Positions 1 through 8,691 of a stretch of DNA of 64,000 nt are shown here, one piece after another. Origin of the DNA: Syntrophus sp963665935. Lineage in GTDB: Bacteria; Desulfobacterota; Syntrophia; Syntrophales; Syntrophaceae. A model generated the notes under the pieces. It ran no database searches. It saw only the letters and a program-made list of their open reading frames with translations, and was not told the origin of the DNA. Each line of letters opens with the position of its first letter. Position 1 is the first letter of the stretch. A program made the translations under genes and the position numbers. The stretch lies in assembly GCA_963665935.1 (NCBI GenBank), contig OY762510.1, positions 3,224,001 to 3,288,000 on the forward strand. The letters run 5' to 3'.

Positions 1-205
1 TGCAATCGGCGTGATTTTAACCGGGATGGGTGCGGATGGAGCTGAGGGGCTTTTGGAAATGAAACAGATGGGGGCAAGCACGATTGCTCAGAATGAAAAA
101 TCGTGCGTTGTTTATGGAATGCCAAAAGAAGCCGTTAAAATGGGGGCGGTTGATAAAATCGTTCATCTTGATCAGATTGCAGAAGAAATCGTAAGGATGG
201 TGTAG
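1..205 (+). CDS. cheB: Chemotaxis methylesterase CheB, C-terminal end (partial)
   Basis: Only the last 67 or so residues are in the window; the reading frame is open from base 2. The visible part has the CheB catalytic-domain segment ILTGMGADGAEG, whose Asp belongs to the Ser-His-Asp triad of the methylesterase, followed by the typical ending with a MPKEAV motif and a final helix. The enzyme removes methyl groups from (or deamidates) chemoreceptor glutamates to reset sensory adaptation. The stop codon lies 2 bases before the cheA start, so the two are translated from one message. The N-terminal receiver domain is outside the window and cannot be assessed. Confidence 0.9.
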   Translation, partial: AIGVILTGMGADGAEGLLEMKQMGASTIAQNEKSCVVYGMPKEAVKMGAVDKIVHLDQIAEEIVRMV

Positions 206-207
206 AG

Positions 208-2430
208 ATGAATCATGAAACACTACTAAAATCAATTGATCTAATCGCATCGGATTTTCTCTTCCTCGACAGTAGAGACATGAATATTCCGACCGCGGGA
301 AATTTTCTTAATAACCTGGAAAAAGTAATAAAAGAGGCGGAAAATTTAAATATTCAGCCCATTCTGGATGTGTCGAAGGGCATGAATTCAATCCTTGAAT
401 GTATCATCCTGGATTCCCTGAAAGAGAAGGAAAAAGCGATTTCAATCTTTGAAGCGGGAATCGCACTCCTGCAGGAAATTGCAAACGAACAGAAAAAAAC
501 AGGGCAATATACAAAGGATTACAAAGGTTATCTTGAGCAGATTTCCGATTTAACAGGAATTGCCATTGAAACATCATGTGTAGAAAAAGTTGAGGAAAGT
601 TTACCAGCAGAAAAGCCGGTGGAAGAGGAAAAACCGGCTGCTGCGGTTTCCTCTGAACAATTCATCATTCAAGATGAATCCCTGCTGCGTGATTTCATAG
701 CTGAAGGAACAGAATATATAGAGGAAATTGAAGTCAATATTCTAAATCTGGAAAACAATCCGGAAGATAAAGATTATATTAACGCTATTTTCCGCCCTTT
801 TCATTCCATCAAAGGGGTAGCAAGTTTCTTGAATCTTGAGAAGATCCGAGGTCTGTCACACAACTTGGAGAGCCTCCTGGACAAGGCAAGAAACGGTGAA
901 CTCAGTGTTACACCTCAATTGATCGATGTCGTCCTGGCTGGCGCCGATGCTCTGAAAAACATGATTTCAAAACTGAGGGAAGCACTTGAGGGTAAGAATG
1001 GTAATCCTCTGGATGTCGATCTTTCAGATTTGGAAAGACGAATAAAGAATGTCGACCAGGGGATTGAAACGGAAGGAACAGTACAGAAACTGGGTGAAAT
1101 TCTTGTTGATGAGGGGGCCATTTCTAAAGAAGCTTTGGAGGAAGGACTGAAGAAAAACGCCGACAATCCTACGAAGAAGCTTGGCGAGACGCTGATTCAG
1201 GAAGGAAGTGTCACACCGAAACAGGTTACGCAGGCGCTGAGGAAACAGGCAGAGCAGGCCTCTGAGATGTCCACCATCAGGGTTGATACACGCAAACTCG
1301 ATGATCTTATTGATATGGTTGGAGAACTTGTGATCACTCAAACCATGGTACAGCAGGACATCAATAATCAGGATGACGGCAATAAAAATCTGACAAGGAA
1401 CATTGCGCAACTGTTCCGCATTGCTTCAAGTCTACAGAAGATATCAACGAGCCTCCGTATGATTCCCATTAAGCAGACGTTTCAAAGGATGGCGCGCCTT
1501 GCCCGGGATGTATCGAAAAATGTGGGAAAAGTCGTTACCGTTGAGATGGAAGGCGAGGATACGGAACTGGACCGGAACATGGTCGATGAAATTTATAATC
1601 CCCTGGTGCACATGATCCGTAACTCCGTGGATCATGGTTTGGAGACCGCCGAGGAAAGATTGCAATGCGGAAAACCTGAAAAGGGACTGATCCAGTTGAA
1701 AGCCTATCACCGAGGTGGAAACTTTGTCGTCGAAATTTCTGATGATGGTCGTGGTTTGAACAAAGAAAAAATTCTGAAGAAGGCCTTGGCAAATCACGTT
1801 GTCAATAATGTTGACGGTCTTACGGACCAGGAGATTTACCGAATGATCTTCCTGCCTGGTTTTTCTACAGCTGAAAAAGTGACGGATGTTTCAGGTCGCG
1901 GTGTCGGTATGGATGTCGTAAGGCAGGCCATTGAAAAACTGAGGGGTAAAATCGAAATTGAAAGCACACCGGGAAAAGGCACGACGTTTATCGCAAGATT
2001 TCCGCTTACCATGGCCATTATCGACGGAATGATCGTCAAGGTGGGTAAAGAGCGATTCATCCTGCCGACGACGGCAATACGTCAGGCTCTGAGACCAACC
2101 AGAGAAGCCTATAATCATATTATGGGACAGGGAGAAACCATCAATGTTATGGGACAACTTATGCCCCTGGTCCGAGTCTATGATATTTTCAACATTGAAC
2201 CGGAAAATGTCAATCCTTGGGATGCGATTCTGATTGTGGTCGAAGGGGCTACGAATGCAAAATGCCTGCTGGTGGATCAGATTATCGGCAAGGCTGAAGT
2301 TGTGATTAAAAGCCTGGGAGACGGATTAAAAGATATTGATGGGATATCCGGGGGGGCCATTATGGGAGACGGCCAGATCGGTTTGATCATCGATCCTGAG
2401 GGATTGTTTGAACTCAGTGAACGTTGCTGA
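208..2430 (+). CDS. cheA: Chemotaxis histidine kinase CheA
   Basis: A 740-residue CheA. An Hpt domain has the phospho-acceptor motif HSIKG (His199). The dimerisation helices start near residue 355 (STIRVDTRKLDDLIDMVGE), followed by the HATPase domain with N-box (MIRNSVDHGLE), G1 (DDGRGL) and G2 (GRGVGMDVV), and a C-terminal CheW-like domain from about 610. Two features are unusual. Residues 1-130 form an acidic helical region that is not an obvious Hpt. Between Hpt and dimerisation domain (about 294-350) sit two tandem KLGE-x-L repeats resembling the GspE/MshE N-terminal fold, where a CheY-binding P2 domain would be expected. The gene follows cheB by 2 nt. It phosphorylates CheY and CheB in response to chemoreceptors. 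Confidence 0.95.
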   Translation: MNHETLLKSIDLIASDFLFLDSRDMNIPTAGNFLNNLEKVIKEAENLNIQPILDVSKGMNSILECIILDSLKEKEKAISIFEAGIALLQEIANEQKKTGQYTKDYKGYLEQISDLTGIAIETSCVEKVEESLPAEKPVEEEKPAAAVSSEQFIIQDESLLRDFIAEGTEYIEEIEVNILNLENNPEDKDYINAIFRPFHSIKGVASFLNLEKIRGLSHNLESLLDKARNGELSVTPQLIDVVLAGADALKNMISKLREALEGKNGNPLDVDLSDLERRIKNVDQGIETEGTVQKLGEILVDEGAISKEALEEGLKKNADNPTKKLGETLIQEGSVTPKQVTQALRKQAEQASEMSTIRVDTRKLDDLIDMVGELVITQTMVQQDINNQDDGNKNLTRNIAQLFRIASSLQKISTSLRMIPIKQTFQRMARLARDVSKNVGKVVTVEMEGEDTELDRNMVDEIYNPLVHMIRNSVDHGLETAEERLQCGKPEKGLIQLKAYHRGGNFVVEISDDGRGLNKEKILKKALANHVVNNVDGLTDQEIYRMIFLPGFSTAEKVTDVSGRGVGMDVVRQAIEKLRGKIEIESTPGKGTTFIARFPLTMAIIDGMIVKVGKERFILPTTAIRQALRPTREAYNHIMGQGETINVMGQLMPLVRVYDIFNIEPENVNPWDAILIVVEGATNAKCLLVDQIIGKAEVVIKSLGDGLKDIDGISGGAIMGDGQIGLIIDPEGLFELSERC

Positions 2431-2525
2431 GTCGCGGGCAAAAGAGCAAAAGATAAAGGCTATTGCCAACGATAAGGATATGAATTCTGTTTTAGAAATC
2501 GAAAAAGTTATTCTCGGAGGAAATG

Positions 2526-2906
2526 ATGGATAAAAACATAAAGATATTAATCGTTGATGATTTTACGACGATGAGAAAAGTCATAAGAAATCTTTTAAAG
2601 TCAGTGGGATATGAGAATATTATCGAAGCCGAGGATGGGGCCATTGCTTTGAGAACCCTGAAAAATAATGAAGTAGACTTTATTATATCCGACTGGAACA
2701 TGCCAAATATGAGCGGCCTGGAGCTGCTGAAGGCTGTTCGGGCGGATAATGAATTAAGCAAAACGCCTTTTCTCATGGTCACAGCCGAAGCGCTTCAGGA
2801 CAATGTGATTGCCGCTGTAAAAGCAGGAGTGAGTAATTACATCGTAAAGCCCTTTACTGCCGAGGTCCTGAATTCGAAGATCGAAAAAATATTGGAAAAT
2901 CTGTAG
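2526..2906 (+). CDS. cheY: Chemotaxis response regulator CheY
   Basis: A single receiver domain of 126 residues with no output domain. The acidic pocket is D11-D12, the phosphorylation site is D56 (SDWNMP), and the switch residues T86 and K108 (VKPF) are present. CheY-P binds the flagellar motor to change rotation. There are two adjacent ATGs: the second (2526) sits 5 nt after GGAGG at 2516-2520, the first only 2 nt after, so the second is chosen. It lies 95 nt after cheA and upstream of the phosphatase gene cheX, which is the likely way its signal is ended. The motif WNMPNMSG is typical of flagellar CheY proteins rather than of other receiver domains. Confidence 0.93.
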   Translation: MDKNIKILIVDDFTTMRKVIRNLLKSVGYENIIEAEDGAIALRTLKNNEVDFIISDWNMPNMSGLELLKAVRADNELSKTPFLMVTAEALQDNVIAAVKAGVSNYIVKPFTAEVLNSKIEKILENL

Positions 2907-2982
2907 TGAGTTGTAAAGCAGGTCTTTAAGCGGCTGTTTTCGCTTAGCCGCACATCTAGAAGAAAAGAAGAGGATATTATTA

Positions 2983-3453
2983 ATGGACGTTCGATTTATC
3001 AATGCCTTTTTAGATGCGACGGAGAATGTCTTAAAAACGATGGCGTTTGTGGAGCCGAAGGCAGGTAAGCCCTATTTAAAAAAGGACAATATGGCAAGAG
3101 GGGATATTTCCGGAATAATCGGGTTAACCGGTGATCTCAAGGGCTCTCTGGGCTTGAGTTTCAGTGAAGCCTGCATTGTCAAGATCGTTTCCAATATGCT
3201 GGGAGAATCTATGACGGGAATCGATAATGATGTGAAAGACGCCGTCGGTGAGATTACGAATATGATTTCGGGAGTTGCCCGGAAAAAGCTAGAGTCGGAT
3301 GGATTGAATATAACGTCAGCCATCCCGACTGTAGTGGCTGGTAAAAGTCACTCCATTGTTCACGTCCTGGGTGGGCCAAGCATCATCATTCCTTTTGAAA
3401 TCGATGAGGGACCGTTTGTTGTGGATTTTTGCCTTGACAATGGTCCTGCCTAG
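2983..3453 (+). CDS. cheX: CheY-P phosphatase CheX
   Basis: A 156-residue member of the CheC/CheX/FliY phosphatase family. The catalytic signature ExxN is present once (E90, N93 in DAVGEITNMISG), which fits CheX rather than the two-site CheC. The fold begins with the family's typical NAFLDAT start. It would dephosphorylate CheY-P, replacing CheZ, which is absent from this part of the genome. An AAGAAGAGG ribosome-binding sequence precedes the ATG. It is the last gene of the che run; the next genes are on the opposite strand. Confidence 0.85.
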   Translation: MDVRFINAFLDATENVLKTMAFVEPKAGKPYLKKDNMARGDISGIIGLTGDLKGSLGLSFSEACIVKIVSNMLGESMTGIDNDVKDAVGEITNMISGVARKKLESDGLNITSAIPTVVAGKSHSIVHVLGGPSIIIPFEIDEGPFVVDFCLDNGPA

Positions 3454-3776
3454 AACCATTTCATCGTTCGCGAATGTTATATAGAAAATATTTGACAGAG
3501 CCGCGCAAACCAAAAGCGCGGCCACCTTCGATTAAGGCCTGCAAATAAATGCACGGCTTTAGACGCTGATGTACGATGAAACAAATTATCCATTAAGTCA
3601 CTAAAAAACTAAAAATCCAGCCTACTTGCTTTCCAAAGACAAAAAACTGCCAACCTAAAATGCTATCGTAGAATAAACTTCTTGTAAAGTTTCATGCCGC
3701 GGCGACAGCCTCAAACGATGATAATTCAGCAATCAGGCTGGATATTATTTAGATACACGTTCTGTTTACGGAATGT
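3454..3776. other. Intergenic region between convergent che and mot operons
   Basis: This AT-rich stretch holds no credible gene on either strand. It contains the hairpin listed separately (3500-3522) and one long-range inverted pair, ATCCAGCCT at 3615-3623 and AGGCTGGAT at 3735-3743. It separates two operons that converge, so its main job is presumably to end both transcripts. No other structure was recognised. Confidence 0.6.
3500..3522 (+). terminator. Hairpin after cheX, possible terminator
   Basis: GCCGCGC and GCGCGGC form a perfect 7-bp GC-rich stem with a 9-nt A-rich loop, 46 nt after the cheX stop. No run of T follows, so it is not a classical intrinsic terminator; it may act with Rho or only protect the 3' end. 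Confidence 0.4.
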
Positions 3777-4538
3777 CTATTTCGGCTGAACGACGATAAT
3801 GCTGATTCTTCGATTGCGGGGGTCCATGGGATTCTGGGGGATTAATAATTCCTGATCGGCATAACCGATCACTTTGGCCACGCGCCCCGGATCAATGGAA
3901 TTCTTTTCAAGTTCTCTTCGCGCTGCAGATGCCCTGGAAGTTGACAGCTCCCAGTTGGTTGTCTGGGCACTTTGGAAGGGGGCAGCATCTGTGTGACCTT
4001 CAACAATGATCCTATTGGAACTGTCTTTGATGTTTTCCGATACAATTTTCAGAATTTCCTTCGCTTTTGCTGTAGGTTCCGCACTGCCTAAGGGAAACAT
4101 CAAACTGCCTTCTTTATCGACAATCTGTATTTTTAATCCGCCATCGACAATATTGATGATGACTTGGTCTTTGATTGCCTGCAGATTCAAATCAATTGCG
4201 CTAGTCAGTCGTTGTTGCAGATCTTTCGGGGAAATTTTGGATTTCTTATTTTTATAATCCTGGACGGAATTTGCGCCTCCACCCGCCTTATCCAGAATCA
4301 TTGAAGAACCGGTCATAAATGAAGAGCCGCTTTCTTTCATGACGGAGAAGGATTTAAAATATTCAGACACGGCAATCCTTTTTTCCGGAGAGACCATGGA
4401 AAGGAGCCAAAGTAATAGGAAAAACGCCATCATCGCAGTGACAAAATCAGCATAGGCGACCTTCCAGGAGCCACCGTGATGTGCTTCGTTGTGCCGTTTC
4501 TTGACTTTTTTGATGATGATAACCTGTTGATCTTCCAT
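3777..4538 (-). CDS. motB: Flagellar stator protein MotB
   Basis: A 253-residue protein. One N-terminal membrane helix carries the proton-conducting aspartate D31 in YADFVTAMMAFF (equivalent to D32 of the E. coli protein), followed by a plug/linker and a C-terminal OmpA-like peptidoglycan-binding domain (VEGHTDAAP, LSTSRA, GYADQ). With MotA it forms the ion-driven stator. The start is taken as the ATG at 4538; an in-frame TTG one codon earlier is less likely. motA ends 7 nt upstream and its last codons contain the AAGGGG ribosome-binding sequence. The short periplasmic linker and the YAD motif suggest a proton-type stator, which is inference. Confidence 0.93.
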   Translation of the reverse strand: MEDQQVIIIKKVKKRHNEAHHGGSWKVAYADFVTAMMAFFLLLWLLSMVSPEKRIAVSEYFKSFSVMKESGSSFMTGSSMILDKAGGGANSVQDYKNKKSKISPKDLQQRLTSAIDLNLQAIKDQVIINIVDGGLKIQIVDKEGSLMFPLGSAEPTAKAKEILKIVSENIKDSSNRIIVEGHTDAAPFQSAQTTNWELSTSRASAARRELEKNSIDPGRVAKVIGYADQELLIPQNPMDPRNRRISIIVVQPK

Positions 4539-4545
4539 CAAAGCA

Positions 4546-5403
4546 TTACCCCTTATGCTGCCGCAAGGCTTCTTCTATTTCCGCAAAAGATGGGCGATCG
4601 CCGGCAGGAATGACACGACGTCCGAATTCTACGGCAACTTTAGGTGCCGACCCGCCGATAAAGGCCAGGAGGGCTACTTTCAAAACAGTCAAGTAGAGAA
4701 CATTTTCGCCGGCGCGGTGCTCGATATTCTTTCCCATGGGACCAACAAAACCATAGCACATAAGCACGCCGAGAAACGTGCCCACCAGTGCGGCGCCGAT
4801 GCATTTTCCCAGTTCTTCCGGAGGTTCACTGATCTTCCCCATTGTCAAGACGACACCAAGAACCGCGGCAACAATGCCAAGGCCAGGAAGAGCGTCTGCT
4901 ACAAAATTGACACTTTTGGCGGGTTGCATCATTTCTTCGAAATGTATTTCCAGTTCATGATCGATTAATGCGTCCAGTTCGTGAGGGGCAATAGTGGTTG
5001 TCATGACCGTTCTCAGAGTATCGGTAATGAGGTCGACCGCGTGTGTATTTTTCAGAATAGCTGGATATTGATTAAATAAGGCGCTTTCCTTGGGGTTGTC
5101 AACATCCGATTCTATCGAAACAAGTCCCTGCTGGCGAATCTTATAAAATATGCCGTTCAACAGCAGCAAAGCCTCGGTGTAATCTTTCTTCTCGAATGTT
5201 TTTCCTCCAAATATCTGGGAGATAGCTTTGAGGACTGCTTTGACAACTTTAGATGGGGAACTGATCAGAAGAGCGCCTGTTGCCGCTCCAAAAATAATGA
5301 TCATTTCCGCCGGCTGAATCAAAACGGCTAGATTGCCATGCTCAAGAAGATAACCACCGATAACAGTTGAAAGAACAACGGCGATTCCTATGATTGCAAA
5401 CAT
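4546..5403 (-). CDS. motA: Flagellar stator protein MotA
   Basis: A 285-residue integral membrane protein with the MotA/TolQ/ExbB pattern of four helices: two near the N-terminus (about 1-22 and 30-50), a cytoplasmic domain with the charged rotor-contact region (about 60-165), and two helices around 170-225. The conserved prolines P173 (LPGLGIVAAVLG) and P222 (GP) match the positions of the E. coli protein. It couples ion flow to torque at the rotor. It lies 10 nt after the PilZ gene and 7 nt before motB, in one operon on the minus strand with a sigma-54-type promoter upstream. Confidence 0.94.
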   Translation of the reverse strand: MFAIIGIAVVLSTVIGGYLLEHGNLAVLIQPAEMIIIFGAATGALLISSPSKVVKAVLKAISQIFGGKTFEKKDYTEALLLLNGIFYKIRQQGLVSIESDVDNPKESALFNQYPAILKNTHAVDLITDTLRTVMTTTIAPHELDALIDHELEIHFEEMMQPAKSVNFVADALPGLGIVAAVLGVVLTMGKISEPPEELGKCIGAALVGTFLGVLMCYGFVGPMGKNIEHRAGENVLYLTVLKVALLAFIGGSAPKVAVEFGRRVIPAGDRPSFAEIEEALRQHKG

Positions 5404-5413
5404 GAATGACCCG

Positions 5414-5947
5414 CTATATCCCCCGCTTTTCCCGGAGAATTTCCCTTTCCCGTCCGAAAACGAATTTTACAATTTCATCTCTGACGATATCGTCCATCTG
5501 GACAAAGGAAAGAGACGTCTGGTATCCCTCTGGATGTTCTTCAATGCCGATGACCTTGCCGTAAAGACGAAGTGCACGGTTTTTTTGTGGCGAAAGAAAC
5601 GTTTTTATTTCCAGGATATCGCCATTTGCGAATTTTTCGGAAGTTGTAAGACGAAGACCGGCGCCGCTGATATTGATTAATCGAGAGGGCAGGGAAGAAA
5701 AGCCTTCGTTGCGCAACGTAAGAAGGTGGAGTATCGAATCGAGCTTTACATTCAAGATGTTCAAACAGGCCTGAAGCGCCTGATCGTTTGTTTCCGGAAG
5801 ATTGCAGCAGTCCACGTATATAGGATCGAAAATCTCCGCTTGAATATAGTTCTGTTCTTCCGCAGGAACAGGCCGATACGCAATGGGTAGATAGGCATCC
5901 ACGCGCGAAAATTTTCTCTTATTCAATTCGTTATTGTCTTTTTCCAT
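5414..5947 (-). CDS. PilZ-domain protein upstream of motAB
   Basis: A soluble 177-residue protein. Its N-terminus has the c-di-GMP-binding motif RxxxR (R11-R15 in RKFSRVD) and further on the second PilZ signature NISGAGLRL, so ligand-binding residues are intact. The region between the two motifs is longer than in minimal PilZ proteins, suggesting a two-part fold like YcgR. As first gene before motA and motB it is a good candidate for a c-di-GMP-controlled brake on the stator, as known for YcgR-type proteins; this role is inferred from context. The ATG at 5947 is preferred over an in-frame TTG three codons earlier. The AGG before it is 9 nt upstream. Confidence 0.8.
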   Translation of the reverse strand: MEKDNNELNKRKFSRVDAYLPIAYRPVPAEEQNYIQAEIFDPIYVDCCNLPETNDQALQACLNILNVKLDSILHLLTLRNEGFSSLPSRLINISGAGLRLTTSEKFANGDILEIKTFLSPQKNRALRLYGKVIGIEEHPEGYQTSLSFVQMDDIVRDEIVKFVFGREREILREKRGI

Positions 5948-5999
5948 GGTTATCAACCTGGTAGGTTATGTTAAAAAGAGTCAAGGATGCATCAAATTT

Positions 6000-6015
6000 T
6001 GCAATTCCGGTGCCA
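6000..6015 (-). promoter_or_regulatory. Sigma-54 (RpoN) promoter for PilZ-motA-motB
   Basis: Read on the minus strand the sequence is TGGCAC-N5-TTGCA, with exactly 10 bases between the GG and the GC, which is the diagnostic -24/-12 spacing of RpoN promoters. Transcription would start near 5989-5990, about 43 nt before the PilZ gene's ATG. The cognate sigma factor is encoded in this window at 10.6-12.1 kb. No activator site was recognised further upstream. Confidence 0.8.
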
Positions 6016-6217
6016 TGGAGCCCGTACAGCAAACCCCGGCATATAGCGATTTAAATTGACTGCATAAAAGGTGCGAAGCATTTTAATGCAATCAAAATTC
6101 ATCCGGAGAAACAATGAAGATGCTTGGAATCTATTTTGCTGACTTATTCCTCAGAAAAAATGTATTATCTGTCTAATTGAATGAGAAAGAAAGGATCGAA
6201 TCAAAATCACTATCGTA

Positions 6218-6245
6218 TTGACCTTTTTATTGGAATAGCTTAAAT
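6218..6245 (+). promoter_or_regulatory. Possible sigma-70 promoter before the recombinase gene
   Basis: TTGACC (five of six to the -35 consensus), a 16-bp spacer and TTAAAT (four of six to the -10 consensus) lie about 40 nt before the ATG at 6286. The rest of the 5948-6285 intergenic region is AT-rich and, apart from the minus-strand sigma-54 promoter, shows no other signal. Confidence 0.45.
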
Positions 6246-6285
6246 ACAACCCCCTGTTTATCATATTTCTTTTGGAAAGTGCTTT

Positions 6286-7185
6286 ATGCCGGTCATGAAC
6301 TATGAACTCATAGATGAATATTTGAATTTCCTCGTTGTTGAAAAAGGCGCCTCAAATAATACCATAGAAGCGTATAGTCGAGACTTGAACCGTTACACCG
6401 GTCTGATCCAGGAAAGAGGTATAAAGGAAATTCACGAAATCAGCCCGGATGATGTCATCTATTACCTGTCTGAATTGAAGCGGAGAGGGTTATCCGCAAA
6501 TTCCATGAACAGAAGCCTAGCGGCGCTTCGTGGCTTTTATAAATTTCTCCTGAGAGAGAAGAAAATTGAGCAGAATCCCGTCGCGGAGATCGAACTGGCC
6601 AAAGTCTGGATGCGTCTTCCAGATACCTTGAGCCATGAGGAAATGGATCAATTGCTGTTGCAACCGGGAGTAAGAACGGACAGTTCCGTCCGGGATACTG
6701 CCATGCTTGAATTAATGTATGCCACAGGTCTACGCGTATCGGAACTTATCTCACTGACAACAAACAGCATCAACTGGCAAGTCGGATATCTCGTTGTTCA
6801 GGGAAAGGGCAGTAAAGAACGCATTGTTCCCATCGGCCAGGTTGCTTATGAAAAGGTCAGGCGTTACTTTAACGAAGTCAGACCGAAATACATAAGAGGG
6901 ACGCAAACGAACGTGCTCTTTCTGAACAAATCCGGACAGGGAATGACCCGTCAGGGGTTCTGGAAACTGGTACGAAAATACGCAATTCAAGCAGGGCTTC
7001 ACAAGAAAGTACACCCCCATACCTTCCGGCATTCCTTTGCTTCCCATCTTCTTGAAGGAGGTGCCGATCTTCGGTCGGTTCAGATGATGCTGGGGCATGC
7101 GGATATTTCCACAACCCAGATTTATACGCATGTTACGCGGGAACACTTGAAAGAAATTCACAAAAAATATCATCCGCGAGTTTAG
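6286..7185 (+). CDS. xerD: Tyrosine recombinase XerC/XerD
   Basis: A 299-residue, full-length phage-integrase-family recombinase. The N-terminal SAM-like DNA-binding domain covers about 1-95. The catalytic domain holds all the required residues: R150 (ATGLRVSEL), K177 (GKGSKER), H245 and R248 (HPHTFRHSF), H271 (LGHADIS), and the nucleophile Y280 (TQIYTHV). These proteins resolve chromosome dimers at dif sites. The size, the lack of neighbouring mobile-element genes and the location before a LPS gene run speak for a housekeeping Xer protein, not an integrase. XerC and XerD cannot be told apart safely from sequence alone. GGAAAG upstream supports the start. Confidence 0.88.
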   Translation: MPVMNYELIDEYLNFLVVEKGASNNTIEAYSRDLNRYTGLIQERGIKEIHEISPDDVIYYLSELKRRGLSANSMNRSLAALRGFYKFLLREKKIEQNPVAEIELAKVWMRLPDTLSHEEMDQLLLQPGVRTDSSVRDTAMLELMYATGLRVSELISLTTNSINWQVGYLVVQGKGSKERIVPIGQVAYEKVRRYFNEVRPKYIRGTQTNVLFLNKSGQGMTRQGFWKLVRKYAIQAGLHKKVHPHTFRHSFASHLLEGGADLRSVQMMLGHADISTTQIYTHVTREHLKEIHKKYHPRV

Positions 7186-7227
7186 CTCCTCGATGAGCTA
7201 ATTAAAATTATTGCGAGGAAGGTTGAA

Positions 7228-8064
7228 ATGAGAACTGTTCCCATTGGCAATCTTGTTGTGGGGGATGAGCAACCTCTGGTGCTGATTGCCGGGCCCTGTG
7301 TTATTGAGGATGAAGAAAAGACGAGATCCATTGCCCTTTATCTGAAAAACCTTACACAGGAAATGGATATTCCCTTTATTTTCAAAGCCTCTTACGACAA
7401 GGCAAACCGGACCTCAGGAGAGGCCTATCGTGGTCCCGGCTTTGAACGGGGAATCGAAATCCTTGGCGCCATCAAAGACGAACTGAAAATTCCTATCCTT
7501 TCTGATGTACATCGTCATGAGGAAATCGAAAAGGCCGCCGAGATATTGGATGTGGTTCAGATACCGGCTTTTCTCTGCCGACAGACGGATCTTATCGTTG
7601 AAGTCGCTCAGCACGCCGGCGTCGTAAATATCAAAAAGGGTCAGTTCCTGGCCCCGTGGGATGTGAGGAATATTATCGAAAAGGTTCTGTCCCGAGGAAA
7701 TGACCGAATTCTGATAACCGAACGAGGGACAAGCTTCGGATATAACAACCTGGTTGTGGATTTTCGTTCCCTGCCGATTCTTCGCCGTGAAGGTTATCCG
7801 GTCATTTTTGACGCGACTCATAGCGTCCAGTTGCCAGGGGGGCAGGGGACCGCTTCAGGAGGGCAAAGAGAAATGGTTCCCTATCTGGTGCGTGCCGCTG
7901 CGGCAGTCGGCATTGACGGACTTTTCCTGGAAGTGCACCCGGATCCGGAAAAGGCCTTGTGTGATGGTCCGAATTCCCTTTATCTCGAATCCCTTCCGGA
8001 TCTTTTGGAAATGGTAAAAACCATCGATGACAGTGTCAGAAAAACGAAGTCAACCACCCTGTAA
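7228..8064 (+). CDS. kdsA: 3-deoxy-D-manno-octulosonate 8-phosphate synthase
   Basis: A 278-residue TIM-barrel enzyme that condenses phosphoenolpyruvate with arabinose 5-phosphate to make KDO-8-phosphate, the precursor of the inner-core sugar of LPS. Family motifs are IAGPCVIED near the N-terminus, KASYDKANRTS, and HSVQLPGGQG toward the end. Cys24 in AGPC occupies the metal-ligand position; the E. coli type has Asn there, so this looks like the metal-dependent class. GAGGAAGG lies 5-6 nt before the ATG. It starts the KDO/LPS transport run kdsA-kdsC-lptC-lptA-lptB. Confidence 0.95.
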   Translation: MRTVPIGNLVVGDEQPLVLIAGPCVIEDEEKTRSIALYLKNLTQEMDIPFIFKASYDKANRTSGEAYRGPGFERGIEILGAIKDELKIPILSDVHRHEEIEKAAEILDVVQIPAFLCRQTDLIVEVAQHAGVVNIKKGQFLAPWDVRNIIEKVLSRGNDRILITERGTSFGYNNLVVDFRSLPILRREGYPVIFDATHSVQLPGGQGTASGGQREMVPYLVRAAAAVGIDGLFLEVHPDPEKALCDGPNSLYLESLPDLLEMVKTIDDSVRKTKSTTL

Positions 8065-8112
8065 ATAAAAAAGAGACCGGCAAGATCAGCGAAAAGGATG
8101 AAGGATAGGAAC

Positions 8113-8652
8113 ATGGATGAAGAGATCAAAAATAAAATTAAAAAGATCCGTATTCTGATACTGGACGTGGATGGTGTTTTAACGGATGGCCGAATCATCC
8201 TTAACGATGCCGGACAGGAAAGTAAGCATTTTGATGTCAAGGATGGGCACGGTCTGAAAATGATCATGCGTTATGGAATTGATGTCATTCTTTTGACCGG
8301 CCGTTCCTCTTCCGTTGTTATGCATCGTGCCAATGATCTTGGCATTCGGGAGGTGTTTCAGGGAATATTGAACAAAAAAGAATTCTTCCAGCAGCTCATT
8401 TCAGAAAGAGGGTTAAATCCAGAGGAAATAGCTTACATTGGAGATGATTTTGTGGATGTTCCTCTTTTGAAAAGGAGCGGCTTTTCTGTTGCCGTGAAAG
8501 ACGCTGTCAGTGAAGTAAAGCAATTTGCCGATTTCATAACGGATAATCCCGGGGGACGAGGTGCGGTCCGTGAGGTCTGTGATCTCATCCTCAAAGTTCA
8601 GGACAAATGGGCAGAGGTTGCTCAGCGATACGAACTGAGAGGATATGAATAG
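8113..8652 (+). CDS. kdsC: KDO-8-phosphate phosphatase KdsC
   Basis: A 179-residue HAD-superfamily phosphatase without a large cap domain, the usual size for tetrameric KdsC. Motif I is LDVDGVLTDG with both catalytic aspartates, motif II is LLTGRSS, and motif IV is YIGDDFVDVPLL. It removes the phosphate from KDO-8-P made by the gene just upstream. The ATG at 8113 is chosen because AAGGATAGG lies before it; an ATG five codons earlier has no usable ribosome-binding site. The adjacency to kdsA supports the assignment over other HAD phosphatases. Confidence 0.92.
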   Translation: MDEEIKNKIKKIRILILDVDGVLTDGRIILNDAGQESKHFDVKDGHGLKMIMRYGIDVILLTGRSSSVVMHRANDLGIREVFQGILNKKEFFQQLISERGLNPEEIAYIGDDFVDVPLLKRSGFSVAVKDAVSEVKQFADFITDNPGGRGAVREVCDLILKVQDKWAEVAQRYELRGYE

Positions 8653-8691
8653 AATCTGATTCATGTTTAACCTTTACATGTCCCGAAACGG

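Noticed and set aside
3615..3743. 9-bp inverted arms ATCCAGCCT/AGGCTGGAT as the ends of a mobile element
   Set aside because: No transposase or other gene lies between the arms and no target duplication was seen; 9 bp over 130 nt may be chance.
6286..7185. The tyrosine recombinase as integrase of a genomic island
   Set aside because: No tRNA, att repeats, phage or mobility genes are near, and the length and motifs are those of housekeeping XerC/D.
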